Shown here: piece after piece, positions 1-7,066 of the stretch
How the letters are laid out: each line of letters opens with the position of its first letter
Position numbering within the stretch: the stretch's first letter is position 1
Assembly: GCA_021804705.1 (NCBI GenBank)
Contig: JAJZHC010000054.1
Span: 1-8,492 of the forward strand
From: Pseudomonadota bacterium
Lineage (GTDB): Bacteria; Pseudomonadota; Gammaproteobacteria; Burkholderiales; Ferrovaceae
Reading direction: 5' to 3'
Length of the DNA: 8,492 nucleotides
Made by a program: the position numbers and the translations under genes
The notes under the pieces: model-generated
What the model was told of the DNA's origin: nothing
The model's database searches: none
Seen by the model: the letters and a program-made list of their open reading frames with translations, nothing else

Positions 1-951
1 TGGCGCATCACCATTTTTGGCTTCCTGATCCTGTTCGTGGTGTATTACCTGCAGGAAGGCATCGTGGGCTGGATTCGCAGCATCATCGGCCATTACAAGC
101 CGGATTGGGTGTCCCGTACGCGCATGAAGATATCGCCCCATGGTGTCACGGCATGGGCCACCCCGGACCAATCAGTGGCGCGCGGCGGCCTGTTACTCGA
201 GGCACGCCACATCCTGATGCAATTTGGCGGTTTGAAGGCGCTCAACGAAGTGGATCTCAAGGTTGCTGAAGGCACCATTCACGGATTGATCGGGCCCAAT
301 GGCTCGGGCAAGTCCACCATGATGAATGTGCTCACGGGCATTTATCTGCCCACGGGCGGCGAGGTGGTTTTCAACGGCAAGACCATTTCTGGACAAACAC
401 CTTCGGCCATCGCATTGCAGGGCATAGCACGCACCTTCCAGAACCTGCAGTTGTTTGGCGAAATGACGGCACTGGAGAATGTATTGGTGGGGCTACACCA
501 TACTTACCGTTCCACCCTCTTTGATGTCATGCTCCATACTGCGCGTTACCGTCAGGAAGAGCGTATGGCCCGTGAACGGGCCGCCAGCATTCTGGGTTTT
601 GTGGGGCTGGAAGCCTACATCAATGAGGAAGCACGCAACCTGCCTTATGGGCGTCAGCGACTGCTGGAAATCGGGCGTGCCCTGGGCCTGAATCCAGCAT
701 TGCTGTTGCTGGATGAACCTGCTGCCGGCCTCACCTCGCCCGAGATTCAGGATCTCATCGAGATCATTCGCAAAATCCGCGAGCACGGCATCACGGTCAT
801 TCTGATCGAACATCATATGGATGTGGTCATGGGCATTTCGGATACCGTATCGGTTCTCGATTTCGGCCAGAAAATTGCCGAAGGAAAACCTGCCGACGTA
901 CAGTCTGATCCCAAGGTAATCGATGCTTATCTGGGCGGCCAGTCCGCCTGA
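1..951 (+). CDS. LivM-LivG-type fusion: branched-chain amino acid ABC transporter permease C-terminus plus ATPase (5' partial)
   Basis: The frame is open from base 1 to the TGA at 949-951 (316 codons visible), so the start lies to the left. Residues 1 to about 30 form a hydrophobic segment (ITIFGFLILFVVYYL) followed by GIVGW, like the last membrane helix and tail of LivM permeases. A linker of about 30 residues leads into a full LivG-type ATPase from about residue 63. Its motifs are Walker A GPNGSGKST at 98-106, Q-loop Q147, the LivG-style signature LPYGRQR at 214-220 in place of LSGGQ, Walker B ending D238-E239, H-loop H271, and the family C-terminus VIDAYLGG. The protein would import branched-chain or related amino acids at the inner membrane, with this part hydrolysing ATP. 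Internal starts (GTG 37, ATG 124, GTG 175) have no ribosome binding site, which favours one fused protein over a separate livG. The exact substrate cannot be told from the ATPase. Confidence 0.87.
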   Translation, partial: WRITIFGFLILFVVYYLQEGIVGWIRSIIGHYKPDWVSRTRMKISPHGVTAWATPDQSVARGGLLLEARHILMQFGGLKALNEVDLKVAEGTIHGLIGPNGSGKSTMMNVLTGIYLPTGGEVVFNGKTISGQTPSAIALQGIARTFQNLQLFGEMTALENVLVGLHHTYRSTLFDVMLHTARYRQEERMARERAASILGFVGLEAYINEEARNLPYGRQRLLEIGRALGLNPALLLLDEPAAGLTSPEIQDLIEIIRKIREHGITVILIEHHMDVVMGISDTVSVLDFGQKIAEGKPADVQSDPKVIDAYLGGQSA

Positions 952-953
952 CC

Positions 954-960
954 GAGGAGA
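954..960 (+). promoter_or_regulatory. Ribosome binding site of livF
   Basis: GAGGAGA lies 9 bases before the ATG at 970 and just after the stop of the upstream fusion gene. It is among the strongest Shine-Dalgarno matches in the window and fixes the livF start. Confidence 0.8.
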
Positions 961-969
961 GCACAGAAC

Positions 970-1695
<726 letters not shown>

Positions 1696-1700
1696 CCGCG

Positions 1701-3239
1701 CTAGTAGCCGCCCAGGACCAGGAACAGGAGCGCGAAGGCCACCCCAACCATCAGGCCCAGCAGAACCAGAATACCCGTCAGCCAACGCTGCAAACTGCGT
1801 TGCTGCGATTGCAGGGATTCAATTTTCTGGTGTAAATCGTGGGCGGGAGGGGTGGTGAGCGCGCGATGCACGAGGCGAGGCAGTTCGGGTACCAGGGTCA
1901 CCCATTGCCCGCCTTCCTGTCGTAACGCCTTCACCAGCCCGCGCCAGCCGATTTGTTCGCTCATCCAGCGCTCCAGAAAGGGTTTGGCGGTTTTCCACAG
2001 ATCCAGATCAGGGTCCAGATCGCGCCCCAACCCTTCCACGTTGAGCAGTGTCTTTTGCAGCATGACCAGCTGGGGCTGGATTTCCATATTGAAGCGGCGC
2101 GAAACCTGAAACAGGCGCAGCAAGACCTTGCCAAAGGAGATTTCGCGCAGGGGTTTGTCAAAGATGGGTTCGCATACGGAGCGGATGGCGGATTCAAATT
2201 CGTCGGCCCGGGTGTCTGCCGGCACCCAGCCCGCTTCGATGTGTGCCATGGCCACGCGATGATAATCGCGACGGAAGAAGGCCAGGAAATTCTGCGCCAG
2301 ATAGTTTTTGTCTGAATGGTTGAGCGTGCCGATGATGCCGAAATCGAGGCCGATATAGCGCCCGTCGTCAGCCACCTGGATATTGCCAGGATGCATGTCA
2401 GCATGAAAGAAACCGTCCCGGAATACCTGGGTAAAGAAAATTTCGACCCCATCCCGGGCCAGCTTGGGGATGTCCACGCCCTTGCTGCGCAACAGGTCCA
2501 CCTGACTGATGGGCGTGCCTGCCATGCGTTCCATGACCATGACGCGGGTGTCGCAATAATCCCAGAAGACTTCGGGAATGATGAGCAGCCGGCGATCGGC
2601 AAAATTGCGCCGCAGCTGGCTGGCGTTGGCCGCTTCCACCATGAGATCGAGCTCTTCGCCCAGATGTTTCTCAAATTCGGCCACCACCTCTACCGGGTGA
2701 AGACGTCGTGCCTCGGTAAACCAGCGCTCCAGAAAATGCGCCAGCGTGTACAGCAGGGCCACGTCGCGGGCAATGGCCCGATCCACATCGGGGCGCAAAA
2801 TCTTGACTGCTGCCGCGCGTCCGTTGTTGAGGAGGGCAAAATGAACCTGGGCTACCGAAGCGCTGGCCACCGGGGTGATGTCAAACTGGGCAAAGACGGT
2901 GCCGAGGGGGCGGCCATAGATGGCTTCCAGCATGGCCTTGGCCTGCTCGCCTGGAAAAGGCGGTACGCGGTCCTGCAACTGGGCCAGTTCATCGGCGATG
3001 TCGAGCGGGATGAGGTCGCGCCGGGTGGATAGTGCCTGACCAAATTTGACGAAGATGGGCCCCAGGGTTTCGAGCGCGCGTCGCAGGCGAACGCCCCGGG
3101 GCTCGCTGAATCGGCGCCAGAACAGCAGGTTGCGCGTAAAGATGCGGACCGTGGCCGTGCGTGGGTGAAAGAAGACGAATTCATCCAGTCCATAAGTGAT
3201 AAATACGGAAAGGATTTTGAACAGCCGCGGCAGTCGCAT
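1701..3239 (-). CDS. ubiB: UbiB, ubiquinone biosynthesis atypical kinase/ATPase (ABC1/ADCK/UbiB family)
   Basis: 512 residues from the ATG at 3239. UbiB is a membrane-anchored protein-kinase-like ATPase needed for aerobic ubiquinone synthesis; it is thought to help extract lipid precursors for the Ubi complex rather than to phosphorylate proteins. Visible marks: the family KxGQ motif (K65, G67, Q68, in GPIFVKFGQALSTRRD), the Ala-rich nucleotide loop ASASVAQVH at 125-133 that replaces the kinase Gly-rich loop, VKILRP with K146, HADMHPGN at 279-286 and DFG at 299-301. The last 26 residues (from about 487) are strongly hydrophobic and form the C-terminal membrane anchor. E. coli UbiB is somewhat longer (546). 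The ATG overlaps the ubiJ stop by one base (TGATG), and AGGA lies 8 bases before it. A TTG one codon upstream (3242) is possible but less well spaced. The stop is only 5 bases from the convergent livF stop. Confidence 0.95.
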   Translation of the reverse strand: MRLPRLFKILSVFITYGLDEFVFFHPRTATVRIFTRNLLFWRRFSEPRGVRLRRALETLGPIFVKFGQALSTRRDLIPLDIADELAQLQDRVPPFPGEQAKAMLEAIYGRPLGTVFAQFDITPVASASVAQVHFALLNNGRAAAVKILRPDVDRAIARDVALLYTLAHFLERWFTEARRLHPVEVVAEFEKHLGEELDLMVEAANASQLRRNFADRRLLIIPEVFWDYCDTRVMVMERMAGTPISQVDLLRSKGVDIPKLARDGVEIFFTQVFRDGFFHADMHPGNIQVADDGRYIGLDFGIIGTLNHSDKNYLAQNFLAFFRRDYHRVAMAHIEAGWVPADTRADEFESAIRSVCEPIFDKPLREISFGKVLLRLFQVSRRFNMEIQPQLVMLQKTLLNVEGLGRDLDPDLDLWKTAKPFLERWMSEQIGWRGLVKALRQEGGQWVTLVPELPRLVHRALTTPPAHDLHQKIESLQSQQRSLQRWLTGILVLLGLMVGVAFALLFLVLGGY

Positions 3240-3820
3240 CAAACCCGTCCTGCCATGCGGCGCTCAAGGCGTTGCACGTCCATCGCCAGGCGTTCCACCT
3301 CACTGGCGAAGTGGTGCAGGCTGGAACGGCTGGTCACCAGACGCGCTTCTTCGGTAGCGTATTCAGAGACGGATTCGGACAGCCTGCGCAGGCTGTCCTG
3401 GGCCCAGCGTCCGCCGACGCGCGCCGTTTGTGCCATGCGGTGGGCCAACACGTCGCCCACCACCCGACTGAGCAGTTCCTCGAGGTCGGGCCGGAAATTT
3501 TTGGCGAGGAACCCCACTTCGGCGGCCAGCCCACTGTTGCCTTCCAGATGGAGCTGGCGCAATGCGACCGTCTGGTCTGTGAGCAGTAGCGGCAGGGCAC
3601 CCAGGGGCATGCGAATGGTCAGGTCGGCCCGTTCCGGGCGTGCTGGCGACAGAGCGGGAATGCCCTCGGCATCAATGACGAAAGGCACCAGCAACCCTCC
3701 CAATTCCAGTGCGATATGGCACCCGGCAAAAGGCTGGAGTCGCTGCGCCGCCCAGGGGGCCGTGGACAACAGGGTGCGCAGGCCGTTGGACAGCATCCCT
3801 TGCAGCGCAGTCGTCACCAT
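3239..3820 (-). CDS. ubiJ: UbiJ, ubiquinone biosynthesis accessory factor (SCP2 domain)
   Basis: A 193-residue protein between ubiE and ubiB, the same position as E. coli ubiJ and close to its length (201). The N-terminal 110 residues or so resemble an SCP2 sterol-carrier-like domain: an N-terminal helix (LQGMLSNGLRTLL), a strand-rich core with ALELGGLLVPFVID and ADLTIRMPLGALPLLL, then LEGNSGLAAEVGFLAKNF near 92-109. The C-terminal 45 residues (around HFASEVERLAMDVQRLERRM) show heptad-like hydrophobic spacing, fitting the C-terminal coiled coil of UbiJ. In E. coli UbiJ is a non-catalytic member of the soluble Ubi complex and binds the lipid intermediates. The start ATG overlaps the end of ubiE by 7 bases (ATGGTGA). 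GAGG lies 6 bases upstream, inside ubiE. Sequence conservation in this family is low, so the call depends partly on context. Confidence 0.88.
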   Translation of the reverse strand: MVTTALQGMLSNGLRTLLSTAPWAAQRLQPFAGCHIALELGGLLVPFVIDAEGIPALSPARPERADLTIRMPLGALPLLLTDQTVALRQLHLEGNSGLAAEVGFLAKNFRPDLEELLSRVVGDVLAHRMAQTARVGGRWAQDSLRRLSESVSEYATEEARLVTSRSSLHHFASEVERLAMDVQRLERRMAGRV

Positions 3821-4545
3821 TTGTAGCCTCGATGCAGGGCCACTACTCCGGCAGAGAGGTTGAACCAGTCCACCGATTCAAACCCTGCAGCTTCCATCAT
3901 GGTCTTCAGCGTTTCCTGATCCGGATGCATGCGGATGGATTCGGCCAGATATTGATAGCTGGCCTCGTCGTTGGCCACCCACTGCCCCACCTTGGGAATG
4001 ATCTTGAAGGAGTAGGTGTCGTAGAGTGGTTGCAAGGGCGCCCAGATTTTCGAGAACTCCAGAACCAGTCCGCGCCCGCCGGGTTTGAGGACGCGAAACA
4101 TTTCGGACAGGGCGAGGTCCTTGTGGGTCATGTTGCGCAACCCAAAGGCCACGCTGACACAATCGAAGGTGTTGTCAGGAAAGGGCAGATGTTCGGCATC
4201 ACATTGCGTAGTGGGCAGTGCGTGCCCGGCGTCGAGCAGACGATCACGTCCGCGGGAGAGCATCGCGAAATTGATGTCGGTCATGACCACCTGGCCGGTG
4301 TCGCCCACGGCCCGTGCAAACCCGCGCGCCAGATCACCGCTGCCCGAGGCGAGGTCGAGCACGCGCTCGCCGGCGCGCACCTGGGCCACATTGAGGGTGA
4401 AGTGTTTCCACAGCCGATGCATGCCGACGGACATCAGGTCATTCATGATGTCGTAACGCGAGGCGACCGAATCGAATACCCCGGCCACCTTGCGCGCCTT
4501 GTCGGCCTCGTCAACCTCCGTAAAACCGAAATGGGTCGTGCTCAT
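3814..4545 (-). CDS. ubiE: UbiE, ubiquinone/menaquinone biosynthesis C-methyltransferase
   Basis: A 243-residue class I SAM-dependent methyltransferase. It methylates the benzoquinol ring carbon (demethoxy-ubiquinol step) in ubiquinone synthesis and, where menaquinone is made, demethylmenaquinol. Evidence: the UbiE N-terminal signature spanning 31-47 (YD.MNDLMS.G.HR.WK); SAM motif I VLDLASGSGDLA at 62-73; acidic TDIN at 89-92; CDAEHLPF at 115-122; SVAFGLRNM at 131-139; and RVLKPGG at 151-157. Length matches the family (E. coli 251). The frame continues upstream to 4698, but that part does not look like UbiE and overlaps the DUF971 gene, so the ATG at 4545 (MSTTHFGF) is chosen. It is 4 bases past the DUF971 stop. 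Only AGGGA 14 bases upstream resembles a ribosome binding site, so translation is probably coupled to the gene before. Confidence 0.96.
   Translation of the reverse strand: MSTTHFGFTEVDEADKARKVAGVFDSVASRYDIMNDLMSVGMHRLWKHFTLNVAQVRAGERVLDLASGSGDLARGFARAVGDTGQVVMTDINFAMLSRGRDRLLDAGHALPTTQCDAEHLPFPDNTFDCVSVAFGLRNMTHKDLALSEMFRVLKPGGRGLVLEFSKIWAPLQPLYDTYSFKIIPKVGQWVANDEASYQYLAESIRMHPDQETLKTMMEAAGFESVDWFNLSAGVVALHRGYKW
3827..3830 (-). promoter_or_regulatory. Ribosome binding site of ubiJ inside the 3' end of ubiE
   Basis: GAGG on the minus strand ends 6 bases before the ubiJ ATG (3820-3818). It supports that start and the 7-base overlap with ubiE, an arrangement typical of translational coupling. 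Confidence 0.55.
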
Positions 4546-4549
4546 GGGG

Positions 4550-4927
4550 TCAGTGCGTGTCCCTGCTGGCACCAGCGGCTTCCATCTGGTTGAGGTAGAT
4601 GGCCCAGTATTCTTCCTGGTTGACGCCCAGATCCTTGAGGTAGTCCCAGGAAAAGATGCCCGTGTCGTGACCATCCGAAAAGCGGATCTGAATGGCATAA
4701 GATCCCACAGGAATGATTTCCTCGATGGACACGAGGCGCTTTCCGGTTTGCAGGGTTTCCTGCCCCGGGCCGTGACCGCGCACTTCTGCCGAAGGCGAAT
4801 AGACCCGCAAGTATTCGATCGGGAACTGGTATTCCTGGCCGTCGCTGAACGTCACGTCCAGACGGCGCGAGCCTTTGTGCAACGTGATTTCGGTGGGCCA
4901 GGGGGTTTCAGGGGTGAGTCCAGCCAT
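4550..4927 (-). CDS. DUF971 / GBBH-like N-terminal domain protein, function unknown
   Basis: A 125-residue protein that is essentially one DUF971 domain (Pfam GBBH-like_N, also found at the N-terminus of gamma-butyrobetaine hydroxylase and at the C-terminus of some Mrp/HCF101-type proteins). Diagnostic stretches are the basic and strand-rich start (TEITLHKGSRRLDVTFSDG), LRVYSPSAEVRGHGPGQ at about 39-55, and IRFSDGHDTGIFSWDYL at about 81-97. It contains no cysteine, so the Cys3-His zinc site of the eukaryotic hydroxylase cannot form; only the His of DGHDTG remains. It is the first gene of the operon with ubiE, ubiJ and ubiB, 4 bases ahead of ubiE. It begins 59 bases from divergent yggS. The ATG at 4927 has only a weak AGG 6 bases upstream. 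A role in quinone or iron-sulfur metabolism is a guess from position and from fusions in other proteins. Confidence 0.9.
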   Translation of the reverse strand: MAGLTPETPWPTEITLHKGSRRLDVTFSDGQEYQFPIEYLRVYSPSAEVRGHGPGQETLQTGKRLVSIEEIIPVGSYAIQIRFSDGHDTGIFSWDYLKDLGVNQEEYWAIYLNQMEAAGASRDTH

Positions 4928-4938
4928 GGAATGCCTAA

Positions 4939-4966
4939 TATAATAAGGATTCGAGTCGGGTATGAT
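4939..4966 (+). promoter_or_regulatory. Putative -10 boxes for yggS-proC-yggT
   Basis: Two plus-strand -10 candidates precede yggS: an exact TATAAT at 4939-4944 and TATGAT at 4961-4966. Neither has a convincing -35 hexamer at 16-18 bases. The first would give a leader of about 35 bases, the second of about 13. The first overlaps the minus-strand -10 candidate almost completely. Confidence 0.35.
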
Positions 4967-4968
4967 AA
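4940..4968 (-). promoter_or_regulatory. Putative sigma70-like promoter of the DUF971-ubiE-ubiJ-ubiB operon
   Basis: On the minus strand TTATCA (4968-4963, four of six matches to TTGACA) is followed after 17 bases by TATTAT (4945-4940, five of six matches to TATAAT). A transcript would start near 4933, leaving about 6 bases before the ATG at 4927, so the first gene would be almost leaderless. This is pattern matching only. Confidence 0.4.
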
Positions 4969-4986
4969 ACCATTTGGTCGTAAACG

Positions 4987-5664
4987 ATGGCCGTCACCGA
5001 AAATCTTCGGCAGATTCAGAAACGGGTGCTGCAGCTCGCCCAGGGGCGTCCAGTCACGATTCTGGCCGTAAGCAAGGGGCAATCCGCCACGGTAATCCGC
5101 GATGCCTGGGCTGCGGGCCAGAAAGCTTTTGGGGAAAGTTACCTGCAGGAAGCCCTGGAAAAGCAGGTGCAATTGCATGATCTGGCACTGGAGTGGCATT
5201 TCATCGGACCGCTGCAAAGCAACAAGACGCGAGCCATTGCCCAGCATTTTCACTGGGTGCATGGCGTGACGCGCCTGAAAATTGCCGGGCGGCTTTCCGA
5301 AGCGCGGCAGGAGGCAGGTTTGCCACCGCTCAATGTCTGCCTGCAGGTCAATCTGAGCGGCGAATCGAGCAAGGCCGGGGTGGCGCCAGAAGATGCAGCA
5401 GCACTGGCCGCCGGCGTGGCGGGCCTGCCTGGCCTGCGGCTGCGCGGCTTGATGACGTTGCCCGAACCAACGCCGGACACGGCCTTGCAGCGCCAACGCT
5501 TTGCCGCATTGCGTGAATTGCAGTCCGCCCTGAACGAACGGGGCTATGGTCTCGATACCCTGTCCATGGGCATGTCCCAGGACTTTGCCTCAGCCATCGC
5601 AGAAGGCTCTACAATAGTGCGGGTTGGCACCGCCATTTTTGGGGAACGGCAGAAAACATCATGA
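4987..5664 (+). CDS. yggS: YggS/PLPBP family pyridoxal phosphate homeostasis protein
   Basis: A 225-residue PLP-binding protein with a fold-type III (alanine-racemase-like) barrel and no known catalytic activity; it keeps PLP and amino/keto acid pools balanced in the cytosol. Evidence: ILAVSK with K30 as the expected Schiff-base lysine; FGESYLQEA; WHFIGPLQSNK (W75 to K85); WVHGVTRLKIA; VCLQVNLSGESSKAGV; LRLRGLMTLPEP; and the C-terminal phosphate-binding region LSMGMSQDFASAIAEGS followed by VRVGTAIFGER. It is slightly shorter than E. coli YggS (234), mainly in the N-terminal helix before the lysine. The ATG at 4987 is the first possible start because an in-frame TAA lies at 4981-4983, and no Shine-Dalgarno sequence precedes it. 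It overlaps proC by 4 bases (ATGA). Linkage of yggS, proC and yggT is widespread in bacteria. Confidence 0.96.
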   Translation: MAVTENLRQIQKRVLQLAQGRPVTILAVSKGQSATVIRDAWAAGQKAFGESYLQEALEKQVQLHDLALEWHFIGPLQSNKTRAIAQHFHWVHGVTRLKIAGRLSEARQEAGLPPLNVCLQVNLSGESSKAGVAPEDAAALAAGVAGLPGLRLRGLMTLPEPTPDTALQRQRFAALRELQSALNERGYGLDTLSMGMSQDFASAIAEGSTIVRVGTAIFGERQKTS

Positions 5665-6488
5665 GCATCGTATTCATAGGAGGCGGCAACATGGCCTCGG
5701 CGTTGATTGGGGGGCTGTTGGCACATGGCCAGGCGGCCACTGACATCCGCGTGGTCGAAATCAACCCGGATGCGGCGCAGCGGCTGCGCAGCACCTGGGG
5801 AGTTGCCACCCATCTGGAGGCGGGCCCGGCCTTGCGCGACGCCGGCACGCTGGTGCTGGCCGTCAAACCACAGCACATGGCTGCCGTGACGCAGGCCTTG
5901 CCGCCGTTACCCGCAGACATGCGCGTCATCAGCATTGCTGCGGGCGTCAGGACAGCATTGTTGTCGCGTTGGCTTCAGGGTCATGCCAACATCGTGCGGG
6001 CCATGCCCAATACGCCTGCACTGATACAGCAGGGTGTAGCGGGACTCTATGCCATGCCCGGGGTGTCACAGGAGGACCGGCTGCATGCCCAGTCCCTGAT
6101 GCGTGCGGTAGGCTCGGTCGTCTGGGTGTCGCGCGAGACCGACCTCGATGCCGTCACGGCCGTTTCTGGCAGCGGACCAGCCTACGTCTTTCTGGTCATG
6201 GAGGCCATGATGCAGGCGGCCCGTTCCCTGGGGCTGGATGAGGCCGCGGCCACGACGCTGGTGCTGGATACGGTGCAGGGGGCTGCCATGCTGGCCAAGG
6301 CAGGACCGGATGCGCCCGCTGAATTGCGGCGCAAGGTGACTTCTCCCGGGGGCACCACGGAGGCCGCTGTGGCGGTACTGCATGCCCAGGGACTGGAGCA
6401 GATCTTCAATCAGGCCATGCATGCGGCAGCCGCACGCTCTGCCGAGCTGGGTGACGGGTTGGCACGTGAAGCAGGAGAAATCAATTGA
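5661..6488 (+). CDS. proC: Pyrroline-5-carboxylate reductase
   Basis: A 275-residue cytosolic enzyme that reduces 1-pyrroline-5-carboxylate to L-proline with NAD(P)H, the last step of proline synthesis. Evidence: N-terminal Rossmann start IVFIGGGNMASALIGGL with the Gly cluster at 7-9 and N10; VLAVKPQ in the dinucleotide domain; VRAMPNTPALIQQGVAGLY; and the C-terminal helical dimerisation and substrate-binding domain with SGSGPAYVF at 169-177 and the family signature KVTSPGGTTEAAV at 225-237. Length is normal (E. coli 269). The start ATG overlaps the yggS stop (ATGA); the nearest purine-rich run, GGGGAA at 5641-5646, is too far away to be a good ribosome binding site, so translational coupling to yggS is likely. 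Its end overlaps the proposed TTG start of yggT. Confidence 0.97.
   Translation: MSIVFIGGGNMASALIGGLLAHGQAATDIRVVEINPDAAQRLRSTWGVATHLEAGPALRDAGTLVLAVKPQHMAAVTQALPPLPADMRVISIAAGVRTALLSRWLQGHANIVRAMPNTPALIQQGVAGLYAMPGVSQEDRLHAQSLMRAVGSVVWVSRETDLDAVTAVSGSGPAYVFLVMEAMMQAARSLGLDEAAATTLVLDTVQGAAMLAKAGPDAPAELRRKVTSPGGTTEAAVAVLHAQGLEQIFNQAMHAAAARSAELGDGLAREAGEIN
6473..6478 (+). promoter_or_regulatory. Ribosome binding site that favours the TTG start of yggT
   Basis: AGGAGA near the end of proC ends 6 bases before TTG 6485 and 18 bases before the alternative ATG 6497. Normal spacing therefore supports the TTG start. Confidence 0.55.
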
Positions 6489-7057
6489 GCGGTGTCATGC
6501 AATCCCTGTTTGAACTGGCGGTGGGTCTGTTTTCCTTTGCGGCGCTGTTGCGGTTTCTGCTGCAGTTGTTTGGCGCACCCTATCGCAATCCGGTCAGCGA
6601 GTTTTCGGTTTCCCTCAGCGATTTTGCGGTGCGTCGCCTGCGACGGGTCATTCCGGGAGTCCGCGGTGTGGATTACTCGCCGCTGCTGTGGGCCTGGGCG
6701 CTGGAATGCCTGATGCTGGTGGTCAACCTCACGCTGTTTGGCCTGGTCCACCCGTTTGAGCTGCTTCACTTCCTGCCCTGGATTCTGGCGATGGGGGCGG
6801 TGACCCTGCTGCGCCACGGCCTGTATATCCTGATGGGGGCCGTATTCGTGCTGGCCGTCCTGAGCTGGGTCAACCCCTACAGCCCGGTCATGCCGGCTGC
6901 CGATGCCCTGACGCGTCCTTTCCTTGCCCCCCTGCGGCGTATCGTCCCCATGATGGGTACCGTGGATCTGACGCCGGTGATTCTCATGGTCATTTTCCAG
7001 CTGACCCTGACCATTCTGGTGGGCGCGCTGGAGATGCTGGTGCAGCGCCTGATGTAA
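6485..7057 (+). CDS. yggT: YggT family integral membrane protein
   Basis: A 190-residue hydrophobic protein of the YggT family (inner membrane; linked to osmotic stress or ion balance in some bacteria, molecular role unclear). It has two copies of the YggT unit: helix 7-29 followed by RNPVSEF and LRRVIPGVRGVDYSPL (52-67), then helix about 112-128 followed by NPYSPVMPAADALTRPFLAPLRR and MGTVDLTPV (130-165). Further membrane segments lie near 66-88, 96-109 and 163-186. It is third in the yggS-proC-yggT operon. The TTG at 6485 overlaps the proC stop (TTGA) and is well spaced from AGGAGA. The ATG at 6497, giving a protein four residues shorter, is the alternative. Its TAA directly abuts the stop codon of the convergent rng gene. 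Confidence 0.93.
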   Translation: MSGVMQSLFELAVGLFSFAALLRFLLQLFGAPYRNPVSEFSVSLSDFAVRRLRRVIPGVRGVDYSPLLWAWALECLMLVVNLTLFGLVHPFELLHFLPWILAMGAVTLLRHGLYILMGAVFVLAVLSWVNPYSPVMPAADALTRPFLAPLRRIVPMMGTVDLTPVILMVIFQLTLTILVGALEMLVQRLM

Positions 7058-7066
7058 TCACACCAG
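7037..7066. terminator. Weak inverted repeat across the yggT/rng stop codons
   Basis: CTGGTG (7037-7042) and CACCAG (7061-7066) are perfect inverted repeats 18 bases apart. Inside the loop TGAT and ATCA (7050-7053, 7057-7060) can also pair. The structure covers both stop codons and could act in both directions, but there is no T-run on either side and the loop is long. A real terminator role is doubtful. Confidence 0.2.

Noticed and set aside
175..177. GTG as the start of a separate livG gene
   Set aside because: Its position near the LivG domain boundary is tempting, but nothing like a ribosome binding site precedes it and the frame upstream encodes LivM-like sequence without a stop.
2316..3032. 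Open frame of 238 codons on the plus strand opposite ubiB
   Set aside because: It is fully antisense to the UbiB catalytic region. The composition looks like a codon-position shadow, with no motif and no ribosome binding site.
3240..3242. TTG as the ubiB start, one codon before the ATG
   Set aside because: The ATG at 3239 has better spacing (8 bases) from AGGA and the usual TGATG stop-start overlap. The difference is one residue.
3709..4593. Open frame of 294 codons on the plus strand opposite ubiE
   Set aside because: It lies antisense to a clearly conserved ubiE and the ends of its neighbours. The translation has no recognisable motif, as expected for a chance open frame in G+C-rich DNA.
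4546..4698. Upstream extension of ubiE to a start at 4698
   Set aside because: The extra 51 residues are unlike UbiE, overlap the DUF971 coding region in another frame, and would make the protein too long.
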